This document shows positions 22,028-34,240 of a DNA stretch of 64,000 bases, piece by piece. This DNA is from Caenorhabditis elegans (taxonomy: Eukaryota > Nematoda > Chromadorea > Rhabditida > Rhabditidae): NCBI RefSeq assembly GCF_000002985.6, contig NC_003282.8:17298001-17362000 (forward strand), in the 5' to 3' direction. The notes beneath the pieces were generated by a model that was not told the DNA's origin, made no database searches, and saw nothing but the letters and a program-made list of their open reading frames with translations. The first letter of the stretch is position 1, and every line of letters starts with the position of its first letter. The translations under genes were made by a program, and so were the position numbers.

Positions 22028-22482
22028 AATTGACTGACCCTAGTTCCCTGAAAATATCATATTTGAGTGAAATTTCTGATCCGAAATTCAAACAACAAAA
22101 AGAAGTAACCGAACGATATATCCAACTTGAAAATAAAACTGATAAAATAAAAAACTGTGTAAATAGATTTTATAAAACAAATAAACCGATAAAAAATGCA
22201 AAAGAAAATATAATTTTTTGTTCGGTTTTGCTAATTAGAAATGATTCCGCGCTAATTAGATATGGCTTTTTCTAGCATTGCTAATTAGAAATGACACCTG
22301 GCTGTGAAAATTTGGTTTTTTCTGCCATTTCTAATTAGAAATGATTCAGAGCTAATTAGATCTGGTTTTTTTCTAGCTTTGCTAATTAGAAATGGATCCG
22401 TGCTAATTAGAACTGATTTTTCCTGTTTTTGCTAATTAGAAATGCTTTTTAACTAATTAGACGTGGTCCCATGTTATCTGAG

Positions 22483-22797
22483 AATGTTACGGTAGCAATG
22501 CCACGTCTCCAAACTGCAAACAGAAATATTCACTAGTCCCTAAAACATCAAAAATTCCAGCGAATAAATAATTAAGCAAACAAGCTGACCCGATTTTTTA
22601 ATTCTTATCAGTGAGAAGGAGAGAGCCAAAATTTTATCAGTGTGTTAAACACTTTTGTTGGCACACCCATTTTCTGACACAATTTTGTACATTTTAGCTT
22701 TGCACCATCAATTTTTAATCATTTTCCTTTTTTCTGGCAGTTTTCTTACATTAACTGTTAATTTGCATTGCTATAAATTAACTAAAAATTTCAGTTG
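22483..22797. other. Promoter side of the EGF/vWA-like gene
   Basis: AT-rich outron-like sequence ending in an AAATTTCAG acceptor three bases before the ATG at 22798, typical of SL1 trans-splicing. Confidence 0.5.
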
Positions 22798-25700
22798 ATG
22801 CTCCAAAAAACGGCCCTAATTATTGGGGCGTTGTCCCTGATCTCAGGGGTCTTTTCAGATGATTGCCCATCGTTTTTCAATAAGGATGACAATGGAAATT
22901 GCACTATTCGTCAGTGTACAAATGGAGGATACTTGGATGTTTCCAAACAAATTTGCATCTGCCCTTCCGGCTACCTAGGAATTCATTGTGAAGCTGGTAT
23001 GTATTGAATCATGAATTGAAGTGTATTTTTTCCAAATTTTTTTAAATGTTCATTATTTGTGTTCAGCCTTTTAAATTTGGAAGTTTCACAAAGCGAATCA
23101 ATTTCAGTGAAAACCTCCCTGCCACCTGACAATCATTTCAAAGTCGGTGGGACTTCCTTCAACATTATAAATATCAATTTATATACGGAGTATTGGGGAG
23201 TTTCTACTTATGCAAATATTCAAAAGGTATGATTGCCATTATTGTTCTAAAATGCAAACTAGAAAACATTAGGGATTGGAAGCGCATTTCGACGCCTATC
23301 CAACCGGATATGACAACTACAATCTTGTTGAAACAAGGGGAACCCCTTACCTTGACAACATCGATCAACCACAGTATGATAGCAGTAAGCGATTTTATGT
23401 TGCTCACGAAACTAGAATAAATTCAAGATTTCATGAAACATTGCAAAAAGCCAGGATATTCGATAGGCTGATTTTTTGGGGCCAATCCAAGCAAAAACAG
23501 TTTTTGTCAGTTTTAGCAATGAAATCTTAAAAAATGTATCCACCCACATATCCTGGTTTTTATTGCGTTGACATAACATTTTTGAAAGCCAATGATAAAT
23601 AACTTTTATAACAATATTTAACAATATTTTACATCTTTAAACTTAAAATTGTTCGGCTGATTTATCAAATATTGCTTGAATCAAATTTTTTAGAAGTTAC
23701 CCAGATAAACCACTTTTCAGTCAGTTTTAATTATGACAACATCAATTCGAACATAAGCTTCAGTCTGGCTGATCTCGAAGACACTGGCATTTATTGGTGT
23801 TATGAAGTGGCCATCTACGAGAATCTTATCCAAATGATTCAAAAGGGAGGACTCAAGAATACAGTGATCACAATCGTCACCCAGCATCCACCACTTGCTG
23901 AGTTCCACGATGAAGCACGACAAATTGCAGTGGCTTTCGGGATTCGAATCAACGTTTTGTGGATCAGTGATATTGTGTTCAATGCGTGTTCGGATGAACA
24001 AATATCTGACTTCAAGACATTTGTGGATATCACGGGAGGGCTTTTTGTTCAACTGCAAGCTGAAAATGGAGATCAGAACAACATTAACGTAAGTGAAGGA
24101 AGTTTTACAAGCACTTTGACATATCAAATTGTAGTGCGTTGTTGTAGGCTAGGTTTTATCATTAAAGTACTGTATTCGCTATCAGGGGAATATTTATTTC
24201 GACCAATTTTCGAGCAGCAGTTAGCTAACAATTTTTCAACCTGCCCAAAATTTTCAATTTTGACAGTTGGGATCTCGTGAGGCTCTTACAATATCGGCTG
24301 CTTAAGTTCTGGTCTTAAATTCAGTTTTTGTGATTTTCTGTAATTCTCGTTTCCAGCTAATTTCGCAAGTGCTTCTCACTCACTACAAACCGCAGTACGT
24401 TTCAATTCAATCATTCCCCGATTGCACTTCTGGACAGATAATTCCAGTGGTTGCTGATCCAGTTGTCAGTGGCCCATACAACTTTGTATTTTTGGGAGGT
24501 AGATTTTTACCATCTAGTAATATAAATATAAAACAAAAAATTTCAGCAAGTGCTAATCCAACTATTCCATTGTTTACTGCTTGTCACCTTCGTCAGCCAC
24601 TGCGTTCTTATGACAACCAACTAGCCATTTTCCAAAGTCCCGATCCTACTAATCCAGATTGCGCAAATCTTAACATCACAACTGCCAGCGGTGGATGCAC
24701 TGGAATTGTATTTACCAACGCTGCACCGGCGTCTGGCCCACTGGATCTTGCGATTTCTACCACATATGTCGAAAATCCATCGATTGATGCGTCTCGTTAC
24801 GCAATTGTGGAGGGTGTCCCATTTTATCCAGCTCTGCATGTGGAATCAAATCCTACTGCTCAGATCACATTGAACTCAATCTCGGCTTCATTTGATCGCT
24901 CGTGGAATCCGCAGCTTCAAAAGCGTTCGCCAGCTGCGTTTGAATGGATTCCAAGTGTATGTGCATAAATGCAACTCCCATAATTCAATGTTTCATTTCT
25001 ATTCCAGACAACAATCAAATGTGATTCCACGAAAACTTATTCATTGTTCCTGAACATATCCGTGGACTTAACAATTGTTCAACGTGCTGTAAGAGTAGCG
25101 TGTGTACCGGTCCCAGTGATCACGACGACCACGGCAGCGGCAACCACAACAGAACCTTTAGCCTCAACAACAACAGGAGAAGCTTCTTCAACAACAACAG
25201 GAGAAGCTTCTTCAACAACAACAGGAGAAGCTTCTTCAACAACAACAGGAGAAGCTTCTTCAACAACAACAGGAGAAGCTTCTTCAACAACAACAGGAGA
25301 AGCTTCTTCAACAACAACAGGAGAAGCTTCTTCAACAACAACAGGAGAAGCTACATCTGTAGCAGCCACGACTTCATCAGCTTCATCAACAGTTGTCACA
25401 TCGACAGAAATGCCTTCTAGCACATCTCAAGGTATGTGTAGGAGAAAATTAAAACATTTTTCAATTTGCAAATTTTCTAATATGACTTTGCTTCAAGTGT
25501 ACCGCACGCGTTTTTGGGTTTATATTTAGATTTCCACTCCAATTTTTTTGTGATTTTGGCGCATAGCTCAAATTGGGTTTTATCAATTTTTTTGTAAATG
25601 CACTTCCCCAAAAAATTTATGACAAAATTTTAATATTAAACCCTTTGAGAATATCTCTCCCTTAAACATAAAGCAAATTTCAGCTGTTTGCACTACACAA

Positions 25701-28700
25701 GACAACTCTGCGACTTTCTTGTTTGCATATGCTGCAGATTTCGATCCAACTACATATGGCCTTGTCTCTAGAACAATTGGCAGTTATGTCACCGCTAATT
25801 TACCAACTGGCCAAACACTGGCTAACGTTTTGACTGATTTGACAACAGAAATGGACATTAAATACACAAATGTTGCAAAGTTAGTTTTTCATTTAAAAAA
25901 AAACTATTTATTACTCGTTTTTTACTCTAAAAACTGTTTCTCCGCTCTAGTTTTGAGAAACAATTTTTGAAAAGCACTATATTTTAAGTGATTTTACCAC
26001 AAACTGTGTTACCGATCAACCAGATGCAACTTTGGCTCGAAGTGAAGTTCAGGCTTCTACTGCACTTCAGACTATTCAGGTAAAGACAAGTAACGAGGAA
26101 ATTATTAAAAATCAAATAATATTTCAGCAATTTTTAAAAAATGCTAATGCCACTATGAGACTGGAAGGGTCCATAATCATCCTCCTTGTAAATCGTTTGC
26201 CTAAGAATGATGATGACCTTATTTCCGGAGAATATGATCAGTTGACAAATTTAAATGTTAAGGTAAGGTTTGAGAATTTTAATCATATTTATCAATGAAC
26301 CAAAATTACAACAGTCGTAATAGTTAGCAAAATCTCAATCGCACAACTTCCGTTTAAATATTTTTCGAGTTTCTGAAAACAAACAATTTTAACTGAAGGC
26401 CTCAAAATCTAAAGTTTTGTACATTTTCCCCCTAGTTTCCTTATTTATTAACTTTTTAAACGTTCAGATTTTCCCAATAATCACAATCAGGAATCTAGTG
26501 GAGCACTCTGCAATCGCAAGTAGAAGTGGAGCAGTATTCAACAGAATTGCTGCTCAGACAAATGGGCATTATATTGTCGCTAATGATACAATCGGAGTTG
26601 ATGTCAACTCAGACTTCAACAAAATTATCGCAAACTTTATGAAAACTTCATATAACCAAAACTTGCTATTTGTCAGAAACATTGGTTCAAATAGATTCTT
26701 ATCACTTGGAAGTTCCATTGGAACTTTAAGAATTCCAAAATCACCAACAGAGAGTGCTACTGTTCCAGTAACAATTACAGTATCGCTCTCCGCAGTTGAT
26801 AGTGAGTTTGGATCAAAATTTGAGTGTACGCTAGTATTTATTTAGCGAATGTACCACAACTGCCACGCCGCCTGTTGCTAGCAATCTTGGGAAATTCCAA
26901 ATTCAACCAAACTAAAACTGTTCAAATCGACTTTTTGAATCCCGAGAATGTGACCAGCTTTGTAAGCAAACACGCACTGGCTCAAATTCAATTTGAAGAT
27001 TTTTTAGGCCAACTCAAATTACTACACAACGACTGTAAATTTGGATGCTGGAATTGAGAACAACTTAATTCTGTTGTACGATGCTGGACCAGATCAAAAC
27101 GACGTTTTAATTCGAATGTGGACTCCAAAGTGAGAGACTTAATTGTTGAGAAAAAAAAAGAGAATTTCGATTTTTCAGTGCTATTCATCGTTCAGCTTCA
27201 TATGTCAATGCTAAGAGTGAACCTTTGACACCTGTGAACAAAATAACTGAAAGTACTGGGGCAGCTTTGAAGTTTACTCTGGAAAACCAATGTTCTTCAG
27301 ATAAAACGGTAAGCAGAAAGTGGTATAGACATCAACATATAAATTATCTTCCCCTCAAATATGCTAAGTTTTGCACCAGTAAAAATAGAAAAGCACGTCT
27401 ATAGGTCCTAAATGCCCCGTATTTAAAGGGGGAGTAGAGTTTGTGGGTATTTTGCTTAAATAGACTAAAACTGGTCCAAAACCACCGAATTTCATAATGA
27501 GACTTCACAAAAATTTTCCAAAATTTTTTATCAAAATTTTTTTTTAAATCAAATTTTTTATCGGTCAAAATTTCGAAAAAAAAGAGCCAAATTTTGCTAA
27601 AATCTGAAATTTCGCACACTTTTCTTTGTCACAGCCGCTGGGTTTTAGTTTTTCTGAAATTATCACCCTTTAATCCTTATTTTGGTAATTTATCTCGCGG
27701 AAATTCGTTGTTTGAGACAACTTTTAGACCGATAGGCATCCAATTTTGATCATTTTTGGATGCCTATCGGCTCAAAATGTGTCTCAATCAACGAATTTCC
27801 GCGAGATAAATTACCAAAATAAGGATTTAAAGGGTGATAATTTCAGAAAAACTAAAATACAGCGGCTGTGACAAAGAAAAGTGTGCGAAATTTCAGATTT
27901 TAGCAAAATTTGGCTCTTTTTTTTCGAAATTTTGACCGGCCATAAAAAATTTTTGGAAATTTTTTGTGAAGTCTCATTATGAAATTCGGTGGTTTTGGAC
28001 CAGTTTTAGTCTATTTAAGCAAAATACCCACAAACTCTACTCCCCCTTTAATGCATTCTTCTAATTTACTAGAGCTCTAGTAAACACGAAGTCCCCATTT
28101 TTCTGTTAATGATTTTGCAGTGGAGTTAAAAAAAAATACAATTTTGGAAATTTCTGCTCAAAATTGGTTATTTATTTATTAAAAACGTCAAAATAACCAT
28201 CCTTCAGGCAACTCTTCTTATCACTGATTGTAATGGAGAAGTCAGTGCTAAATACGATTCGGATCAAATTTTCAACTGGAAAGATAATTCAACTTTTTAT
28301 CAATTTGTTCCATTCTTCTGCGACAATCAACCAACCCCAACCACGTGCATTTCTGGGGCTGAAAGCAAATATGATGCTCAGTTCGTGTCGAATGATTTTT
28401 CGGTGACTCAGTCGTTCCAGTGCAGACCGGGAAATGGACCAACAGATAACTGCAAACTGAAGGATTCAAACGGAAATTATCAGTGCTCGGGAACATCTCC
28501 TTTCATGAGAGGCCCTGAAGGAAGTCTTACTGACTGTTCAGGTCATGGACATTTGGAATACGATGAGCCTACCAAACTATTCAGTTGTATATGTGATCCA
28601 GGATTTAGTGGGCCATCTTGCGAAATTGTCACCTGCACAAACCAAAATACGGACCCATTGGCAAAAGATAATGCTTATCACACTTATACCGTTGTTGTAG

Positions 28701-30633
28701 GTCTAGAGAAGACTAATGGCTTTTTGGTATTTGACGATGCAAAAGTACTGTTTGGGCTGCCGGGTTTGAACGGAACTGTCGACTTGCCAGAAGTTTGGAA
28801 GTATCAATTGCTAACTATTTGTGCTGATGGAGTTTGTAAGTGAATTTTTGAAACCACTAAGAGTGATACCTTTTTTCAGTTGACATGATTTATTCGGGCA
28901 GTGATTTGGGCGAATTCCAACGATTGTTTACTAGTCCAAATTATGAACTACTCGCAAGAACATGCAATACACCACCGTCGCCTGGAGTTAACGACTTGAC
29001 AACAATTTATAAAGAAGCCGTGAAAGGTTTGGAATTTTTGGAGATACCGTAAACTCTTATTAATTGTAAGAAAGTTACTAGTGTATTTGCGTCTAAGTTT
29101 TATGTTTTACAAAGTTTATAAAAAATGGGTCAGAACTTATAAAACTAGTTTTCATTCGAAATATTAATAATCACAAATATCTCAATTATACTTTGTGTTT
29201 CAGGAATCGGTCGCAACGTTAAAGGAATAATTGTATATTTCTCCGAAGTTTCTAGTATGATAAATGTCACCCTTGACGAGTTCATCGCAGCTTCTCAGCC
29301 ATATCAACAACAGTTCTTTGTCTACGCTGTTGATGAGACCTCAATGCCCATTTTACCTAATGGAGAGAGAATTGCTAAAGCTGCAATGACCACCGGTGGA
29401 TTTTTGATTCAATCGTATATCACAGACGATGTTAAAGGTCATTTAGATACACAGGTAAAGTGTTTCTTTAAAACCTTTCGAAAAATCAATTATATGCCAC
29501 ATTTGAGAGCATCTGACATATTGATGTATTCTTATATTGTTTTTATTAAGCTAAAACTATGTCGTGTAATCAAAAACTAAAGAAAAAATTGATGTCTTAA
29601 AATCTAACTAGTTTTGTAATCTGTTCAGTTCATTCCTGATTTTCTACAATCTTCAACATCAATCGCATGGTATTCATCCGACCAGGTTGACGATTTTACG
29701 TATTTTACACAAAACAACATTTTTGCTTATGTGATTACATGGAATGTCGGTGATAACTTCAAAATTAGTGAGTTACATTTGCATGCACCACAAAGATGAC
29801 AAAAATTTTCAGATAATGGAGTTCCGTTTAGAAACTGTCAAATTGCTGGTAACGAAAACGTAGAATGCAAAATCCAAGGACCACAAACCGTTTAGTTTAA
29901 AATTCAATTGATCCTTAGTGACGCTACAATTTTAGGTCAAAGGAAACATCGACAGAGGGGCGTTCTACGTTGCCGTTTACTTACTAGATGACCCATTAAT
30001 TCCAAAAGTGCAGATAATTTCGGATCTTGATCGTGATAGTTCAAATGCGGTATCTACATCATCATCGGATACCAGAACCATGCTCACATTCAATATCCCT
30101 GAAGAGTATGATATTGTAGCTAACTCAGGGGATGGAGGTGTAACAAGGTGACAACGTGGATTTAAGGGTCGTGAGATATACATATTGTTTACAGAAACGC
30201 ACAAAGAAATGGTTGCACATTTGATTGGACAGCCTACAGTGTCTTCGCAACACAAAAGTACACACCTGGCCTCAATATTGCCAAGATTACTCTTCAAGAT
30301 GCTTCTTCAAACACTTACACCAGATTCTTCCCATTTGGAACATCTTCCGCTCCAGGTGAGAACCCGTGGTTTTTTTAAACATGATGTGGTTAAAGAAAAT
30401 GCTTTTTTGAGAATCCGTTTTTCTCATAAAATATTAAACTTCCAGTTTGCCAAAACGGTGGTACACCTATCCAATCGGATGGATCATGTCTATGCCCATC
30501 TGGATTCCAAGGATCAGATTGTTCTCTGGTTAACTGCTCGCAGAGCTCAACATCAAACGCCTGGTCTGATGTATGTGTTTGCAACGAGATTGACGATGCC
30601 ACTTGCGCGAGACAGTTCACATCAATTTTCTGA
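22798..30633 (+). CDS. Large secreted EGF/vWA-like protein with Thr/Ser repeat linker
   Basis: Twenty-two exons join in phase: 22798-22996, 23108-23226, 23273-23384, 23694-24088, 24357-24498, 24547-24956, 25008-25431, 25684-25879, 25989-26079, 26128-26262, 26468-26801, 26846-26961, 27008-27129, 27179-27308, 28208-28835, 28880-29026, 29204-29454, 29629-29767, 29813-29889, 29936-30147, 30195-30355 and 30446-30633 (1575 residues). A signal peptide leads into an EGF module (CTNGGYLDVSKQICICPSG), a vWA-like region, a Thr-rich linker of eight identical TTTGEASS-type units, a second vWA-like region (FAYAADFDP), a cysteine block, EGF (CICDPGFSG), a third similar region, and a last EGF (CLCPSGFQGSDC). 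Exons 8-15 match tandem genes A and B. The layout recalls the worm immune-response protein IRG-7; that is inference. A poly(A) signal is at 30643. Confidence 0.85.
25164..25355 (+). repeat. In-frame 24-bp minisatellite, eight copies
   Basis: The unit TCAACAACAACAGGAGAAGC plus TTCT is repeated eight times almost without change, encoding TTTGEASS each time, within exon 7 of the EGF/vWA-like gene. The near-perfect nucleotide identity implies recent expansion and likely copy-number variation between strains. Confidence 0.95.
27422..28051. mobile_element. Long palindromic (foldback) element within intron 14 of the EGF/vWA-like gene
   Basis: Two arms of roughly 305 bp are near-perfect inverted copies meeting at a short loop around 27745. 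The outer ends are TTTAAAGGGGGAGTAGAG and its complement, with TTAA at the borders, as in the nematode palindromic repeats that insert at TTAA-type sites. No coding capacity. The host intron is 899 bp as a result. Confidence 0.9.
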
Positions 30634-31204
30634 TCATTTCTCAATAAATTTGTGTGCATTATAGTTTTTAAATTATCGTTCGCTTATGCCAGAAATATCT
30701 AATTAATAAGAAACACCTTCGAAAAACACCACATTGCTCTCCTTGCAAGAGGTTATAGTGGAATGGAAAGTTCAGTTTAACTATGAAAGATTGCATTCAT
30801 TTTATCAAAAACTTTTTTGGTAAGTAATCAAAAATAGAAAATTCCGTTATGTTTGAAACAACATACAAATTTTGGAAGTTTTAAATTGACATCAACTATT
30901 TTAAAACAAAACCATGTAGTTCCGAAATATTGATCTTTTCATTCCTAACCTACTTATAATTACGGAATTTATTGAACTTCCCAAATGAAATTATACGGTT
31001 CAAAAATTCCACCCTTATTCCCCATTTCTCTTCTTCTCTACTTGCGGCAAAAGCGAGACATCGTGTAAAATGAGGAGAACATAATGTCTACTGGCGCGTC
31101 AGCGACGCGTTTATTGATTTCCGTATTTTTCTCAATTTCTGTACAACTTTCAATGTGAGATGCCAACTTTTAACTAAAATTGAGCATTTTCAGATTGTTC
31201 CCCA
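30634..31204. other. Intergenic region upstream of the homeobox gene
   Basis: The 3' end of the EGF/vWA-like gene is followed by AT-rich DNA. A GC-rich promoter-like patch at 31093-31111 (GGCGCGTCAGCGACGCG) is nearly palindromic. A TTTTCAG acceptor lies about 12 bp before the ATG at 31205. Confidence 0.5.
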
Positions 31205-32697
31205 ATGGATCCCAACTTTCATAATACCGGACCGTCTGGGTCAGCTCCCAGAAAGCCTGAAACGGTGACTTTGGAACTGATGCATTTTAGACAGCATAGA
31301 ATACAATTTTCAGTGGAGAAGCTGCAAGGAAGCCAATAAAGTTATAGAAATGTTTTATTCGGAAGGTAACTTTTATCACGATATTTATATGGAGGAGTTG
31401 GCGAATCTTGCAGAAACAAGCCATAAAAATGTAAGTTTCTTTAAAAAATTTAAATGGGAAAATTGGAAATTTAAACTTATCAATGGTAAGATGCATTAAA
31501 ATAGCTTTGATATTTTATGGAAAGAAATACCAAAAATTAATCTAAAAACTTTATATTCCGAATAACTATCAATTTAATTAAATTAGGTGAAATAATTTAG
31601 GTCAGAGATACCTTGTCCCGTCTCCGGAAGAAAGATGAACGAGCTGGAAAGTATGTGCCCCCGCCACCCAAGCAAATGTATGAGTTCACAAGTGAACAAC
31701 GGGGTGCTCTGGATCAAGCGTTTCTCGTTACACCTCAAATGGATTCAGATGGTGCAAGGGAGTTATCAGAAATTACTGGCTTAACTGTGAAGCAGGTAAT
31801 AGAACATAAGGACGGTCTCAGAATATTGTCGACCAGAAAAAATCACAAGAAAAAAAAACCAAAACAATTAAATTATAGCTCATTCCAAGTTTTTTTAAAG
31901 CAAAAAACAATGGCAGAGTTTCATAGTTCGTAATTTTTTCTTACATATATTTTTACCAACTTCCCATAAAATTATTATAAATGTTGGTATAAGTAACTGA
32001 TCAACATATTTCCATAGATCATACCTGTAGGCATATTTTTGGAAAAAATTAAACCGTTTTAAATTTTGAGTATGACCGAGTTTCCATTTTTGAAGCCACT
32101 TTGCAAAAGCCTACCTGGTGATTTATAGGTCGGACCAAAATTTTTTCAAGACAAAAATTTATAAAATAATTGAATTCAGATCAACAACTGGTTTTGCAAT
32201 CAACGCCGTAAAGCTGATGGACGAAGTGCGGAGAAAGACAAGAAACGAAGGGAGCGGATTCGAGAAGACATGAAAAAGAACGGCTTAGGGGTGAGAGTTC
32301 CAAAGTTTGGTAAATAATCGAAACTTTGTTTTAGAGAGTCGGAACTTTTCGATCTGAAGCTGTGGAACTTTTTGAGAAGGAGTACGAGACTATGTTGCAA
32401 CTAGAGGCGATTGGTGGAGGAAAAGTTCGAATTCCATATACGGAATTAGTGGAGAAAACTGGAATGGAGAGGAAGAAGGTAAGGAGACTTTTTGCAAAGC
32501 TTTTGGCGCCAGTTGAACAATTTTATTGTTTAAAGATTCGTGATTGGTTCTCGAAGCGAAAAGGAAGAGACAAGCGGTTCTTGGAGAATATGGAGAATAC
32601 TCGTGAAGTTTCTCCGCAAAATACGCAGCAAAATATTCAAGATATTTTGATTAAAATTGTGACTCAAAGTGGGACGCTTTGTTCAACGGACTGTTAA
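31205..32697 (+). CDS. ceh-88: Divergent homeodomain protein with two homeodomains
   Basis: Six exons: 31205-31264, 31314-31430, 31601-31795, 32180-32290, 32335-32478 and 32536-32697 (262 residues). The first homeodomain ends in the recognition helix INNWFCNQRRKADG, split by an intron just before INNWF, followed by a basic tail. A second, more divergent one (about residues 161-230) ends in IRDWFSKRKGRDKR and is likewise split by an intron just before the helix. Both keep the WF..+R core that contacts DNA. It is therefore a probable nuclear transcription factor. The 57-bp last intron reads through in frame, so intron retention would give a longer protein lacking a normal second helix. The symbol is from memory of neighbours and is less certain than the family. 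A poly(A) signal is at 32720. Confidence 0.85.
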
Positions 32698-33530
32698 TAA
32701 TTCGAAATGCTTTTCTTTTAATAAAGTAGTTCTTTGTAGTTTCTAGTGTTTTCTGATAATTTGGACAGAGATGAATCTATAATTAGGTTGTTCATGTAGT
32801 TTCGTGATATGAGCTCTTAGAATTTAAAAAAATATTGAGATTACTGTAGCATCTCTTCGCAAAAAAACATAAAACTAATCTATGAATGTCTTCGGACAAA
32901 TTTTTGGTTTCCCTGCACAGTTCAGAATTTGAAATTACATAAACTTCACAGGGCACCAGTATTTAACAACCACTATGATCGAGATCGTGGCGAGACCTAT
33001 TCAGGAAATCAGCGTGTACCTTTAAACTGACGTGTGAAATTTTTGCAAAATTATGATATTTAAAAAGGAAATTATCCAAAGCAATCCAATAAATATATTC
33101 CTATGGAAATACTGCGAATATTTATCATAGTATTTTTTGGATTCTCTTTCTGCATATCCAAACAAAACATTCTGTGAACAATTTTAGTTTGAATACAAAA
33201 ATATGATGGATCCATTTTAATCCTATAAAGTGCATATTTCAAGGCTTTTTATGTTTCTGACAAGCCTGAAAGTTTCTACAGAAAATGAAATTTAGAAGAG
33301 GAAAGTGCGCTCCAGCGTCATGCACCAGAGATGAGAGACGCGGGACAACGAGACGGATTTTGTTTGTTCGGTTTCTTTTTACGAGACTGATTGTACTTTT
33401 TTCTCTTGATTGTCTCACTTTTGTTAAATTATATCAGTTAATGGATATCAATGTGCGTGCGATGTTTTACTTTTGATTTTTGCGAAATTTTATAAATTTC
33501 CCTCACAAAATATTGGTTCTTTTCAGAAAA
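32698..33530. other. Intergenic region before the coiled-coil gene cluster
   Basis: Mostly AT-rich. A GC-richer patch at 33300-33350 contains GAGACGCGGGACAACGAG and a short frame with no homology, probably the promoter of the next gene. A TTTTCAG acceptor lies four bases before the ATG at 33531. Confidence 0.45.
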
Positions 33531-34240
33531 ATGCCACTGTCCAAGAGACGAGCGGCAGGTAGAATCAATGGACTGAAAGGCCCACCCGCAAAAAAAAGAA
33601 AGGAAATTGAACGACATGAAGCTCTTCTCATGCATCCGTTAGCGTTAGTTTTATTTAGATATTTTTGCGAAAAATTGAACGAATTTACAGGTATACTGCA
33701 GAACAGTACGAACAAGTTGCAGAGGAGTCGAAGTTCTACAAAAATTGCTTCGAAACTACTGCCGCCGAGAACGTTGAACTTCTAAAATCCAACGATCAAC
33801 TCAAAAAAGAGCTGGAATTGTTGAAAAACCAACAAGGAAATCAGTTGAAGGTCGATATGAAGTTCAAATCCCAAATCGAGAGCACCAGGCAATCAAATAT
33901 GACGTTGCTTCGTGAAAGAGAAATTTGGCAAAATCGGTATTATGATGTTCTCGCTGAGAAGCTTGCGCTAAGTGCACGAGTGAAAAGTATGATGGGCGAC
34001 ATAGTAGAATCCGTAGAAGTGCCTAATGATTCAAATGGTAACACGTGGGAACTGCGAGAAGATTTGGAAATTGATAGAAGTGCTCGTAGAAAAACGGAAG
34101 AAGAACCGAAAGCTCAAAAAATGAATTCAACTCGTGGATCTCTGCCGAGAAATCAATGCTCCACACGCTCGAACAACCAAACACCCAATGAGATGCTCCT
34201 GAAAATGGCGATAGGATTGGATACGACGTCGGTTAATTAA
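33531..34240 (+). CDS. Coiled-coil protein with basic N-terminus (paralogue 1)
   Basis: Two exons, 33531-33643 and 33691-34240 (220 residues). The first exon encodes a lysine/arginine-rich segment (KRRAAGR, PPAKKRKEIERHE) resembling a nuclear localisation signal. The second is a long heptad-rich coiled coil (ENVELLKSNDQLKKELELLKN) ending in a Ser/Asn-rich tail with NNQTPNEMLLKMAIGLD. A second copy lies at 34579. The stop codon is followed at once by a consensus donor (GTAATT) and an acceptor at about 34293, so a 3' UTR intron is likely. No known domain; function unknown. Confidence 0.7.

Larger units (their letters stand above)
20670..22482. mobile_element. Terminal-inverted-repeat DNA element carrying captured host sequence
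   Basis: The ends are inverted copies of about 52 bp with only a few mismatches, beginning CTCAGATAACATG (20670 on the left; 22482 inward on the right). Both ends then show clusters of a subterminal word built around CTAATTAGAAATG: at least three in the left 160 bp and about nine in the right 280 bp. No transposase frame is present, so the element looks non-autonomous. Target duplication is not clear from the flanks. Inside are a tRNA-like stretch and a decayed ubl-1 copy with introns. The family name was not identified. Confidence 0.75.

Noticed and set aside
25079-25423. Long minus-strand and alternative plus-strand ORFs over the 24-bp repeat
   Set aside because: They are translations of the minisatellite in other frames; the Thr/Ser frame is the one joined by splice sites.
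27344-27619. 91-codon minus-strand ORF in intron 14 of the EGF/vWA-like gene
   Set aside because: It lies in one arm of the palindromic element and has no start context or homology.
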